NCBI RefSeq assembly: GCF_012070565.1
Contig: NZ_JAAQRO010000040.1
Span: 62,001-126,000 of the forward strand
Length of the DNA stretch: 64,000 bases
Source of the DNA: Anaerosporobacter faecicola
GTDB taxonomy: Bacteria; Bacillota; Clostridia; Lachnospirales; Lachnospiraceae
Reading direction: 5' to 3'
In this document: in pieces, positions 16,385-25,857 of the stretch
How the letters are laid out: each line of letters opens with the position of its first letter
Numbering within the stretch: position 1 is the first letter of the stretch
Position numbers and translations under genes: made by a program
Notes under the pieces: model-generated
Seen by the model: the letters and a program-made list of their open reading frames with translations, nothing else
What the model was told of the DNA's origin: nothing
Databases searched by the model: none

Positions 16385-17869
16385 ATGAAAGATCAATATG
16401 ATATTGGATTAATCTGTTTACTAAATAATAACTATGGGAATAATTTGACCTATTACGCATTGTATAAAGCGCTTCAAGATAAGGGATATTCATCATTACT
16501 AATTGAAAAACCTTTAGATACACCATGGAAAACCTATTCACCCAAATTAAGCTTATTCATGGAATCTCCGTTTGAAAAAGATGATCTTGCAAAAGATTAT
16601 GAGGATAAAGCCTCAATTAAAGAACTGAATGATCGATGTCACGTGTTTGTTCTTGGGTCTGATCAGTTGTTTAGAAATCCTTTTATTGAAGGATTAGATT
16701 TTCATACTTGTATGGATTGGGTTCGAGCGGATAAGTATAAAATGGCTTATGCAACGTCATTTGGTGTGGATTATTTTGAAGGACGTGATGCAATAAGAGC
16801 AAAAATGGCATATTATTTAGCACGTTTTGATGCAATATCGGTACGAGAAGATACAGGAAAATTAATATTAAAAGAGCAGTTTGGGGTTCGAGGAGAATGT
16901 GTAATGGACCCTGTTTTTCTATGTGATGCTAGTGTCTATCATGATTTGGCAAGTAAATCTAAACTGTTGAATAGAGAACCATATATTGGTGCGTATATAT
17001 TAGATCCATCTAGTGAGAAAGAAGAGATAATCAATGAATTATGTCAGCAAAGTAATTGCAATAATAAAAACATAATCGGGGATGGAGAGCAATCTTCTGA
17101 AGATATAGAGAATGAATGGAATCTAAAATTTACAGAAAACTGTTCAGTTGAAGACTGGTTATCCAACATTGAAAATAGTGAGTTATTTGTAACCGATTCC
17201 TTTCATGGATTATGTTTTGCATTGATATTTAAAAAGAATTTTTATGTTGTGTTTAAGGAAGATGGTTGGAGAGGAAGAAGTAGAATTTACTCTCTTCTTT
17301 CCAAATTAGGATTATTGGATAGAATAGTTAGTGAAAAAAAACAATTACCAGATACAATACAAAAGATTGATTATACAAAGGTAGATAAGATACTACAAGA
17401 AGAAATTACGAGAAGTTACGATTGGTTAGTAAGCCATATTGAACAAGGAAAATCAACAGTAAGAGCAATGAGTGCATATGATATCCTTGATGAAAAATAT
17501 GATAAACTTAGTGGAGAAAGTCATGATCAAAAGGAACGTCTTCATGGAGTTGATAATTGGATTTTTGAAGCTGATGCTTCAATAAAGAATCTTAAGGAAA
17601 GTACAGATAATATAGAAAATAAGATCGATGATTTTAACTTACGATTACATGGAGTTGATAATTGGATTGGTGAGGCTCAACAAGATCGATTAAGAATCGA
17701 TCGTTTACTAAGTGACATTAGTGATCGAGTTAATCAATTGAAATATAATATAGTAGTAATAAATGAAAAGTTAGAAACCATAGAAGAATTAAAAGCAGAA
17801 ATAAATGAACTAAAAAAAGGAAAGATAAAAAAATTCGTAGAAAAGATACAACGGAGGGGAAGAAGATAA
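16385..17869 (+). CDS. Polysaccharide pyruvyltransferase-family protein with C-terminal coiled coil
   Basis: A 494-residue protein. The first ~355 residues belong to the pyruvyltransferase (CsaB/WcaK-like) family: NNNYGNNLTYYALYKAL at the start, FVLGSDQLFRN, and the late LFVTDSFHGLCFALIF. The last ~120 residues are highly charged coiled coil with two copies of RLHGVDNWI (residues 385 and 420), exactly 35 residues or five heptads apart. The family adds ketal-linked pyruvate to glycans, though members vary. The same pyruvyltransferase/coiled-coil arrangement recurs at the end of the 1007-residue protein at 21548. Confidence 0.75.
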   Translation: MKDQYDIGLICLLNNNYGNNLTYYALYKALQDKGYSSLLIEKPLDTPWKTYSPKLSLFMESPFEKDDLAKDYEDKASIKELNDRCHVFVLGSDQLFRNPFIEGLDFHTCMDWVRADKYKMAYATSFGVDYFEGRDAIRAKMAYYLARFDAISVREDTGKLILKEQFGVRGECVMDPVFLCDASVYHDLASKSKLLNREPYIGAYILDPSSEKEEIINELCQQSNCNNKNIIGDGEQSSEDIENEWNLKFTENCSVEDWLSNIENSELFVTDSFHGLCFALIFKKNFYVVFKEDGWRGRSRIYSLLSKLGLLDRIVSEKKQLPDTIQKIDYTKVDKILQEEITRSYDWLVSHIEQGKSTVRAMSAYDILDEKYDKLSGESHDQKERLHGVDNWIFEADASIKNLKESTDNIENKIDDFNLRLHGVDNWIGEAQQDRLRIDRLLSDISDRVNQLKYNIVVINEKLETIEELKAEINELKKGKIKKFVEKIQRRGRR

Positions 17870-17870
17870 G

Positions 17871-18320
17871 ATGGCAAATCATCTATGCTATTTGTTGCAC
17901 AGTTTACACAATGTGAAAAAAGGAAAAAAAGTATGGAAAACGATTAAAACAACAATAAGTAACACAGAGAATGACTATCTCATTATATTCCCGGAAGATG
18001 ATGAAGAGATAAATACTTTAGGTATGAAATATCTAAAAATATTTCAAGAATTACATAGTGATCAAGTATTTTACATTGTGTGTATGAATGAAAAGGTTGA
18101 ACGCTTACTCAAAGAATATAATGATCATGTTACATTACTTACTGATAAACAAATGAAAAACTTATTAGACTTGTATACAGCAAGTAATTTTTATACAAAT
18201 ACGATTATTGTCTCACTTCAGTTACCAAGAGGCAGGGCAGCAGATCGGTTGTTAAATATGAAAGAGATTAACGTAGATCAAATTGTACGATATGGAATAT
18301 TTAAGTTATATGAAATTTAG
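17871..18320 (+). CDS. Hypothetical protein, small, unrecognised
   Basis: A 149-residue protein with no family that I recognise. It has alternating hydrophobic strands and amphipathic helices (DYLIIFPEDDEE, VFYIVCMNEKVERLL) suggesting a single alpha/beta domain, no signal peptide and no membrane segment. GGAGGGG precedes its ATG and the gene starts one base after the previous stop, so it is almost certainly co-translated with the pyruvyltransferase gene. It may be a companion of the GT9-like gene that follows 23 bases later. Confidence 0.6.
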   Translation: MANHLCYLLHSLHNVKKGKKVWKTIKTTISNTENDYLIIFPEDDEEINTLGMKYLKIFQELHSDQVFYIVCMNEKVERLLKEYNDHVTLLTDKQMKNLLDLYTASNFYTNTIIVSLQLPRGRAADRLLNMKEINVDQIVRYGIFKLYEI

Positions 18321-18343
18321 TTCATATTGGTAAGGAGAAAACG

Positions 18344-19303
18344 ATGAGTAAATTAAAAACCAAGGTAAAGGATTATGTATGTAGACCAGAAAATCTCCCT
18401 TATATGAGATTACTTGTTGGATACCATGTATATCAATCCATTCGAAAAAAATATAATAGTAAGAACAAACTCTATATCTTCCCTTTTTGCGGGTTAGGGG
18501 ATGTGTATTTGGTTTGCCAGCATATCGAGGAAAAAGAGTATTGTACAGCTGTTTTAATATCGACTAATGCTACACGTATAACAAAACTATTTCAGATCGA
18601 GTCAAATGAGGTTATCAATACATTTCGAATGAGTTGTTTATGCTATTATGTGAATATCATTGGTCTGGATAAATGCAATGCACAGATTATGCATTATGAT
18701 GCGTATGAGTATCTACATATTGGTGTATTGATGAATATGCGTGGTGTAAATGGAGTTAATTATGATGATATGCTTTATAGCTTTTTATTTGGAGATGCAT
18801 CTGCTAAGAAGTTTGTTGCACCTAAATTCATTCAGGATGAAGTTGATGTCGTAGCATTTTGTGATTCCGTTGGAATAGAAAAAGACAAGAGTATCATAAT
18901 AGCACCGGATGCTAATTCCATGTCCTCATTACCAGTAGAGACATGGAACAAAATTGTTGCTGTTTTTCTTAACAAAGGGTATCGTGTATTTACAAATTGT
19001 CCTCCAGGAGTAGAGCCATTGGTTAATACGAAAGCAGTAGACATACCTTTTGAAAAATCTGTACCAATATTGAATTATGCTGGTAATTTTATTGGTCTTA
19101 GAAGTGGATTTTGTGATTTGATCTGTTCATCAACTTGCAGAAAATTCATTATATATGAACCAACAGCACGTTGGGGAATAACAGATAACCAAGGTTATTT
19201 TGGTTTGAGAGATATGGGAATTATGCAAACAGGAATAGACTATACATTTGATATAAATAATTTTGATGATTGTGTCGAAAAAGTAAAAGAATATTTCAAC
19301 TAA
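18344..19303 (+). CDS. GT9-like (heptosyltransferase-fold) glycosyltransferase
   Basis: A 319-residue GT-B-like protein. YIFPFCGLGDVYLVCQHI stands for the GD loop of GT9 proteins, IIIAPDANSMSSLPVETWNKIV matches the family's central W-x-x-hydrophobic segment, and NFIGLRSGFCDLICS replaces the usual GxDSGxxHLA loop, with Arg-Ser-Gly as in the protein at 7611-8555. It is likely a distant paralogue of that protein. It probably transfers a sugar, possibly the heptose activated by the nearby genes. It lacks the hydrophobic N-terminal anchor seen in the other copy. Confidence 0.55.
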   Translation: MSKLKTKVKDYVCRPENLPYMRLLVGYHVYQSIRKKYNSKNKLYIFPFCGLGDVYLVCQHIEEKEYCTAVLISTNATRITKLFQIESNEVINTFRMSCLCYYVNIIGLDKCNAQIMHYDAYEYLHIGVLMNMRGVNGVNYDDMLYSFLFGDASAKKFVAPKFIQDEVDVVAFCDSVGIEKDKSIIIAPDANSMSSLPVETWNKIVAVFLNKGYRVFTNCPPGVEPLVNTKAVDIPFEKSVPILNYAGNFIGLRSGFCDLICSSTCRKFIIYEPTARWGITDNQGYFGLRDMGIMQTGIDYTFDINNFDDCVEKVKEYFN

Positions 19304-19317
19304 AGGAGATTAATAAA

Positions 19318-20418
19318 ATGGGAATGTGCAGCAAGATAAAAAGAGGATTATCTACATATAAGCAGCTTTACAAAAAAATCGGTAAAAAAGCGTTGCATCC
19401 ATGGTATATACGAATCTATATGTTAGGTTATGATTTAGTAAATAATCCATATATGATATGTTTTAATGATTATGGTGAGAAGAATAAAGATAAGAATATA
19501 TTTATCGTTGAATTAGCAGATGATTGGGTACCAACTGCAGGTTTTTTTGCATTACTAAACCGTACGGTTTGTACGCTTTCATTCGCGGATCGGTTTAACC
19601 TAACACCTGTTATTAAGAATTGGAAGGGCTGTGCCTATGAAGAAAAAGGTGGTTTTAAAGGAACAACAGAAGTATTCGAATATTACTTTAAACCAGTTTC
19701 TGATGTAACATATGAAGAAGCCTTTAAAAGTCATAATGTAGCAATATCTACTGCACCAAATCGAGATGCTATTTTAGTGGAATATAATGTAGACGATTGG
19801 TTCCATCCTACAGAAGAATACTGTATTCGAATGGCAGAATTATATAAGAAGTACATTTCACTCAATGAGTATACAGCGAATAAATTAAAGACAGACATGG
19901 ATAAAGTATTGCAAGGAAAAAAGACATTAGCGATACACTTCAGAGGTACAGATAGCAAATTGAATACCAATTATCATCCAAAGTCATTAACATTTGATGA
20001 TTATGTTCTAGAAATTGAGAAAGTTATGAAAAAAAATGACTATGAACAAATCTTCTTAGCTACGGATGATTTGCAAGCACTTGCACAGTTTAAAGAGAAA
20101 TTCAAGAATATCGTTCATTATGAAGATGTATTCCGTACAGAAGGAAATGTAAGTGTTGCCTATACAGAGAATTCACGTGAGAATAATAGTTATTTGTTGG
20201 GTTATGAAGTAATCCGAGATGCATTTACAATGGCAAGCTGCCAAGGCTTAATCGCTGGTAAATCCCAGGTTAGTATTTCTGCATATATTATCAATAAAGC
20301 ATACTATGATAAATATGTATCCGTTAACTGGATTGATAAAGGCTCTAATAAAAATGGAGTGGACTGGATGGATATATATAATAAAGAGTATAAAGACTGC
20401 AGAAAAAAGGTGAATTAA
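19318..20418 (+). CDS. Fucosyltransferase-like protein (GT11/GT23, O-FucT-type fold)
   Basis: A 366-residue protein with the HFRGTD motif (His207, Arg209, Thr211, Asp212), equivalent to the HxRxTD loop of alpha-1,6/alpha-1,2 and protein O-fucosyltransferases, which binds the GDP donor. The start ATG 19318 has AAAGGAG upstream; an earlier in-frame Met overlaps the previous gene and has no ribosome site. The C-terminal half (YLLGYEVIRDAFTMASCQGLIAG) carries the donor-binding region typical of these families. A GDP-sugar donor is expected, which would fit the locus's GDP-6-deoxyheptose. Actual donor unknown. Confidence 0.65.
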   Translation: MGMCSKIKRGLSTYKQLYKKIGKKALHPWYIRIYMLGYDLVNNPYMICFNDYGEKNKDKNIFIVELADDWVPTAGFFALLNRTVCTLSFADRFNLTPVIKNWKGCAYEEKGGFKGTTEVFEYYFKPVSDVTYEEAFKSHNVAISTAPNRDAILVEYNVDDWFHPTEEYCIRMAELYKKYISLNEYTANKLKTDMDKVLQGKKTLAIHFRGTDSKLNTNYHPKSLTFDDYVLEIEKVMKKNDYEQIFLATDDLQALAQFKEKFKNIVHYEDVFRTEGNVSVAYTENSRENNSYLLGYEVIRDAFTMASCQGLIAGKSQVSISAYIINKAYYDKYVSVNWIDKGSNKNGVDWMDIYNKEYKDCRKKVN

Positions 20419-20419
20419 T

Positions 20420-21519
20420 ATGAAAGAACATACAAAAGAACATAGGAAAGAGGATAATAAATTTATTGGACTAAGTACGTTAAGAGGAATTTGTGCATGT
20501 ATAATAGCGTTTACATTTCACTACTATTGCTCATTTGGTCAAATGCCAATGAAGAATGGAATTCAGGTACTTTATGATTATGGGAAATATTGTGTAGAGA
20601 TCTTTTTCCTTATCTCAGGTTTCTTGATTTTTTATCATTATGCAGAGCGTATAAGTAATCAAGAATTACGATTTGTAGAGTTTGTAAAGAAAAGATTATT
20701 AAGATTATATCCTTTATTTTTCTTGTCTACGATAGTAACAGCTATTTTGATTTATCTATCAATATATACATTTCATGGTCAAATAGGAAAGAATGATCTT
20801 TATCACTTGGTATTATCATTGTTAATGTTAGGAGCGAGTGGATTTGAAGATTGTCAAACATTTAATACTCCAAGTTGGTATATTAGCGTTTTATTTCTAT
20901 TATATTTGATATTTTATGTTATACAAAGGCATGCTAAAAAGAAAAGTATGATAATGATTTATTGTTTATTAGCTTTGTTAGGAGTAACACTAATACATAA
21001 TAATATACCAATACGCTTACCATTGCTAACAGAAGAAATGGGACGAGGATATCTAAGCTTTTCTATAGGTTGTATCTTATGTTATATGTATAAGAAATAT
21101 TATAAAGAAGAATATAAGAAAATTATATTAACTTTTGCATGTAGTATAATTATTCTTACACTTGTATTAATTAAGGTGTTTTCTGTAGCTATACTTGGCG
21201 ATATATGTGTTGTTATGGGAGGAGTCTTAAGTCCAGCTATTGTGATTATCTGTTTATTATCAAATACACTTAGCTCATTTTTTAAAATTATACACATTAG
21301 CTTTTTAGATAAGATTTCTTATAGTATTTATTTATGGCATTGTCCTATGTATGTGTTAATTAATTATTTAAATGCAAACAATAAATGGAATATAAATTTT
21401 TCAAAACAAAAAATTATATACTTATAATTTTGATTGTTTTAACATGGTCGATTTTTTCTTATTACATCATAGAAAAAAAGTTTGTGAAAAATATACAGAA
21501 AAAATTCAACAGTAGATAG
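20420..21519 (+). pseudogene. Acyltransferase family 3 (OafA-like), interrupted near the 3' end by an apparent one-base frameshift
   Basis: The main frame (20420-21427, 335 residues) begins FIGLSTLRGICACIIAFTFHYY, typical of membrane acyltransferase-3 proteins, and has about nine helices. It stops at 21425-21427 just after YLWHCPMYVLINYL. The same helix continues in the -1 frame as ILIVLTWSIFSYYIIEKKFVKN and stops at 21519; SYYxIEKxF is the classic end of this family. The change falls in a run of six A (21408-21413), where one extra A would restore a protein of about 366 residues. It may be a real mutation, a slippage switch or a sequencing error. Intact relatives O-acetylate sugars. Confidence 0.75.
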
Positions 21520-21547
21520 TATGTATGCCGTTGCTGAGAGGAGAAGT

Positions 21548-24500
21548 ATGGAAAAAGTTGAAGTTGGTCCAGCAGATTGGAATGTGGGGGAAAAGTTATT
21601 TGGTCTTGAACAATATATGTGGAGAAAAAGAGCCATTGTATGCAGTAAATTTTTAAATTCCAATGATCATTCCGTATTGGATGTAGGTGCTGGCAATATG
21701 TATCTAAAAAAATTACTAGATGAGAATGTAATATACTATCCACTTGATTATACAAAACGTCAGGAGGATACTATTGTATGTGACTTAAATAAGTATGAGT
21801 TTCCTGATATCAAAGTGGATGCAATTGTATGTGCAGGGATTATTGGATATTTGAATGATTTAAATTGGTTTTTTGATTGTTTAAAGAATAGTACAGATAA
21901 GATAATCCTAACTTATCAAAGTAAAGAATGCGGTTTTTCACAATCATTATATACAACCAATGAAATCATTAATATGCTATATGAACGTGGTTTTGTGATT
22001 ACAAATTGGGATAAGGAGTTTTGTGAAGATTGGCCATTGTTAGCATGTTTTGAAAAACTGACTCCACATCTACTACGTCATAATTATTATTGTACAGGTT
22101 GTGGTGCTTGTTCAAACAAATGTCCAGTGGATGCGATAGAATTATTACCTGACCAACAAGGATTTCTTAAGCCTAAGATTAACAATGAAAAATGCATTAA
22201 ATGTAATCAATGTGTGGAAGTATGTCCATCTGCAAAACCTAGAGAGATGAATGAATATGCTGCTGATTCCTGTCAAGCATATGCAGCATGGGCTACGGAT
22301 GAAATCCGTAAGGATTCCTCTAGCGGTGGTGCATTTACAATTATGGCTGAGAATATATTCAAGTCCAATGGTGTTGTTTATGGTGCAAGATATACAGAAG
22401 ATTTTCATATAGAACATTGTGGCGCGAAAGAATCTTCTGGATTGAAAGAATTAAGACATTCCAAATACGTACAAAGTAATACAGGCAACACATTTCAAGA
22501 AGTTAAGCAACAGGTTGAAAAAGGGGTGCGCGTTTTATATGTTGGAACACCATGTCAGATTGCGGGGTTAAAATCCTATCTAGGACAGGATTATGAATGT
22601 TTACTCACAATCGATGTAGTGTGTTTTTGTGTCACGCCAGTTACTGCTTTTCGAAAGTATCTAGAAGAATGTTATGGAATTGATGATATCGCAAATGCAG
22701 TTTTTCGAGATAAGTATCGTGGTTGGGGGCCAGATGCGTATACCATTCATAAGAAAGATGGAACCATATTATATCTCAATATTCAAACGGACTATTATCA
22801 GAAAGCCTTCCATGGAGTATTATGTCGCAATAAAACATGCGATGACTGTCGTTATGCCTGTTTTCCAAGGCAAGGAGACATTACGATGGGGGATTTTTGG
22901 GGAATTGATCAACATGATCCTTCGTGGAATGATCACAAGGGTACAAGCTTGCTTATAGCGAATACGGCAAAAGCGAAAGCATTTATAGAAGGTATAAAGG
23001 ATGATTTTAATCGAATCGAACAGGTTCCAGTGGAATGGTGTAGAGGTAAAGGAAACCGGATCGGACATGATGGAAGAGGACGACACAGAGCAGCAGACCA
23101 ATTCATGGAATTAATACAAGATAATGGATTCGTTGAATCAGTGGATCGAATCTTAGAGAATAAGCATAATATTGGATTACTCATCAATGAAAAACAGGAT
23201 TTTGGAAATTATCTGATGAATTATGCATTCTATCAATATCTTAATGATATTGGATACTCTGTTCTAGTACTTGATCAAAACAAAGAATCGGAACAGAAGA
23301 TTTGTGACCGGAAACAATCACTTTTTGCACATATACCATTTGCTATGCAGGATGTTTTGTTTGATATGGAAAATAAAGTAAAACAGAAAGAAGCGAATGA
23401 CGCATGTGACATGTTTGTTAGTTTCTTTGATTATATAGAACAACAGAAAGATGAAGAGAAGAAACATTTATCATATCTTGATTGGGTTGGATCAGATAAA
23501 TACAAAATGGCTTATGGCTTTCCAGTTGCATCAGAATATATAGAAAGTGAGCATCAAGTGAATAAGCAGATGCAATATTTTCTTAAGCGCTTTCAAGCTA
23601 GATCAGTTGAGGATGAAAAAGATATAGCTTACGGGATTAATCCCGTGTTTTTATGCAATAAAATATATTATGAGAATATGGCTAAGTACGGGAAATTGCG
23701 TCTACCTGAGAAGCAGTATGTAGGCGTTTATCTAAGTCACATTGAGAAAGTAAATCGAGAAATACTTCATAAAGTAAACAAGCTTGAAGAGAATACTATG
23801 CAGATTATATGTGGTACAAGTATTGATGAAAACGAAGCAAAGGATTCACTTGGTTTGGAAGTATTGACAAAGCCATTAGTAGAAGAATGGCTAGCGAATA
23901 TCGCATATTCAAAACTATATCTTACAGATTCTTATTATGGTGTATGCTTTGCATTGATTTTTCATAAAGACTTCTATGTACTCAATAAAAAAACAAATAA
24001 ACCGGAGCAGAGGAAGATTTTAAATCTGTTGAAAAAAATAGGTCTTGAAAATCGAATGCTTGATGAGACAATAGAGATTACTTCAGAATTGTTTAATGAG
24101 AAGATTGATTTTGACGTTATCGAACAAAGTATCAAACTGATGATACAAAAGAGTAAACAATGGATCGAAGAACATTTGACATGTGGAGTACAATATAGTG
24201 GAGAACTTCATACCTATGACATTTTGAAAGAACATTTCCGTATGAGTCTTGCTAATGTTACAGAAAGCAACATTCAAATGGAGATTGCTGTCAATAATAA
24301 TAAAGAAAAAATTGATGAGAACAGTAATAAAATACAGGAATTAAGGAATGAAATTAATCAATTGCAGGTGATGCATCGCGTATTGCAAGAGAAGTATGAA
24401 GCGGAAGCATTACAGAAAATGGATATGAGTCATAAATTAGCACAAGTAGTACAAGAAAAGGATCAGGTAATAACGGAGTTAAATCAGGTGTATTGCAGTA

Positions 24501-24571
24501 AATCTTGGAAACTTACAAAAATATGGCGTAAACCATTAGAATACGTAAGAAAAATAATGAAACATCATTAA
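21548..24571 (+). CDS. Four-module protein: methyltransferase-like, 2x[4Fe-4S], FrhB-like, pyruvyltransferase-like, coiled coil
   Basis: A 1007-residue protein. Residues 1 to ~175 look like a class I SAM methyltransferase (SVLDVGAGNMYLKKLL). Two ferredoxin clusters follow: Cys182, 185, 188, 192 and Cys216, 219, 222, 226. Residues ~240-530 resemble the coenzyme F420 hydrogenase/dehydrogenase beta-subunit family (KDSSSGGAFT, YVGTPCQIAGLKSYL, GDITMGDFWGI). Residues ~540-890 are pyruvyltransferase-like (DFGNYLMNYAFYQYL, YLTDSYYGVCFALIF), then coiled coil and a SKSWKLTKIWRKPL tail as in many glycosyltransferases. Start 21548 has AGGAG upstream. An Fe-S/FrhB plus pyruvyltransferase pairing is known in glycan loci; the four-part fusion is unusual. 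Substrate unknown. Confidence 0.75.
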   Translation: MEKVEVGPADWNVGEKLFGLEQYMWRKRAIVCSKFLNSNDHSVLDVGAGNMYLKKLLDENVIYYPLDYTKRQEDTIVCDLNKYEFPDIKVDAIVCAGIIGYLNDLNWFFDCLKNSTDKIILTYQSKECGFSQSLYTTNEIINMLYERGFVITNWDKEFCEDWPLLACFEKLTPHLLRHNYYCTGCGACSNKCPVDAIELLPDQQGFLKPKINNEKCIKCNQCVEVCPSAKPREMNEYAADSCQAYAAWATDEIRKDSSSGGAFTIMAENIFKSNGVVYGARYTEDFHIEHCGAKESSGLKELRHSKYVQSNTGNTFQEVKQQVEKGVRVLYVGTPCQIAGLKSYLGQDYECLLTIDVVCFCVTPVTAFRKYLEECYGIDDIANAVFRDKYRGWGPDAYTIHKKDGTILYLNIQTDYYQKAFHGVLCRNKTCDDCRYACFPRQGDITMGDFWGIDQHDPSWNDHKGTSLLIANTAKAKAFIEGIKDDFNRIEQVPVEWCRGKGNRIGHDGRGRHRAADQFMELIQDNGFVESVDRILENKHNIGLLINEKQDFGNYLMNYAFYQYLNDIGYSVLVLDQNKESEQKICDRKQSLFAHIPFAMQDVLFDMENKVKQKEANDACDMFVSFFDYIEQQKDEEKKHLSYLDWVGSDKYKMAYGFPVASEYIESEHQVNKQMQYFLKRFQARSVEDEKDIAYGINPVFLCNKIYYENMAKYGKLRLPEKQYVGVYLSHIEKVNREILHKVNKLEENTMQIICGTSIDENEAKDSLGLEVLTKPLVEEWLANIAYSKLYLTDSYYGVCFALIFHKDFYVLNKKTNKPEQRKILNLLKKIGLENRMLDETIEITSELFNEKIDFDVIEQSIKLMIQKSKQWIEEHLTCGVQYSGELHTYDILKEHFRMSLANVTESNIQMEIAVNNNKEKIDENSNKIQELRNEINQLQVMHRVLQEKYEAEALQKMDMSHKLAQVVQEKDQVITELNQVYCSKSWKLTKIWRKPLEYVRKIMKHH

Positions 24572-24594
24572 AATCAAAACAAGGAGGTGCAATA

Positions 24595-25710
24595 TTGTAC
24601 GACTACCTAATCGTCGGAGCAGGCCTATTCGGTTCTGTCTTCGCATATGAAGCCAATAAAAGAGGAAAGCGTTGTCTTGTTATTGACAAACGAGATCATA
24701 TAGCAGGAAATATCTATACGGAAGATGTGGGAGACATACAAGTCCATCGATATGGGGCACATATCTTTCATACCTCCAATAAAGAGATCTGGGATTATGT
24801 GAACCAGTTTGCGACGTTTAATCATTATATCAATTCCCCAGTTGCAGTTTATAAAGAGGAACTCTACAATCTTCCCTTTAATATGAATACCTTTAGTAAA
24901 ATGTGGGGAGTTCATACGCCAAAGGAAGCGAAAGCGAAGATTCAGAGCCAGATTGATCAGCTGAATATTAGCACTCCTAAGAATCTAGAAGAGCAGGCAT
25001 TATCACTAGTAGGAACGGATGTGTATGAAAAATTGATTAAGGGGTATACGGAGAAGCAGTGGGGAAGAGACTGTACGGAATTACCGGCATTTATCATCAA
25101 ACGATTGCCGCTTCGTTTTACCTTTGATAACAACTACTTCAATGATCCATATCAGGGAATTCCCAAAGGCGGTTACACTGCAATTATTGAAAAAATGTTA
25201 GAAGGAATTGAGGTACAGACAAGTACGGATTACTTCGAACTAATTAAAGAAAAACCTGCTTTAGCGAAGAAAATAGTTTTCACTGGTATGATTGATGAAT
25301 ATTTTGCTTATCAATTAGGAGAGTTGCAGTATCGTTCCTTACGGTTTGAGACGGAAGATCTGCCAGAAGAGAATTATCAGGGAAATGCGGTTGTGAATTA
25401 TACGCAACGAGAGATTCCCTATACAAGAATTATCGAGCACAAGCATTTTGATTTTGGAAAGCAAGATCATACGGTAATCACTAGGGAATATCCATCAGAA
25501 TGGGAAAAAGGTTCAGAACCATACTATCCAATCAATGATGAACGGAATAATACCTTATATGAGAAATATCATGCATTAGCACAAAAGGAACAGAATGTGA
25601 TCTTTGGAGGAAGATTAGGGCAATATCGTTATTATGATATGGACAAGGTAATAGCAGCCGCGTTGGAGGCAGTGAAGGAAGAATTTTCAGAAGATCATGT
25701 ATTCGGATAA
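24595..25710 (+). CDS. glf: UDP-galactopyranose mutase
   Basis: A 371-residue FAD enzyme. It starts YDYLIVGAGLFGSVFA (dinucleotide loop) and includes HIFHTSNKEIWDYVNQF, the conserved KGYTEKQWGRD and the C-terminal GRLGQYRYYDMDKVI. The start codon is TTG at 24595, preceded by AAGGAGGT. The enzyme converts UDP-galactopyranose to UDP-galactofuranose in the cytoplasm, so the glycan likely contains galactofuranose. An inverted repeat with a weak T-rich tail follows and probably ends the transcript. Confidence 0.93.
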   Translation: MYDYLIVGAGLFGSVFAYEANKRGKRCLVIDKRDHIAGNIYTEDVGDIQVHRYGAHIFHTSNKEIWDYVNQFATFNHYINSPVAVYKEELYNLPFNMNTFSKMWGVHTPKEAKAKIQSQIDQLNISTPKNLEEQALSLVGTDVYEKLIKGYTEKQWGRDCTELPAFIIKRLPLRFTFDNNYFNDPYQGIPKGGYTAIIEKMLEGIEVQTSTDYFELIKEKPALAKKIVFTGMIDEYFAYQLGELQYRSLRFETEDLPEENYQGNAVVNYTQREIPYTRIIEHKHFDFGKQDHTVITREYPSEWEKGSEPYYPINDERNNTLYEKYHALAQKEQNVIFGGRLGQYRYYDMDKVIAAALEAVKEEFSEDHVFG

Positions 25711-25720
25711 GTTTTTACAA

Positions 25721-25750
25721 TGGGACACTTAGGTGTCCCATTCTTCTTGC
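25721..25750 (+). terminator. Inverted repeat after glf, possible terminator
   Basis: TGGGACAC (25721-25728) and GTGTCCCA (25733-25740) form an 8-bp stem with a TTAG loop, followed by the T-rich but interrupted TTCTTCTTG. One arm motif, TGGGACACC, appears again at about 25810. Probably a weak factor-independent terminator. Confidence 0.5.
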
Positions 25751-25857
25751 TCTTATCCAGATATCTATTGCTATTTAGGAGTTATGGACAAGATGAAAAT
25801 CAAAACAATTGGGACACCTTGAGTGGTTATTTCATATAGTAAAAGGGGGATAAATAT

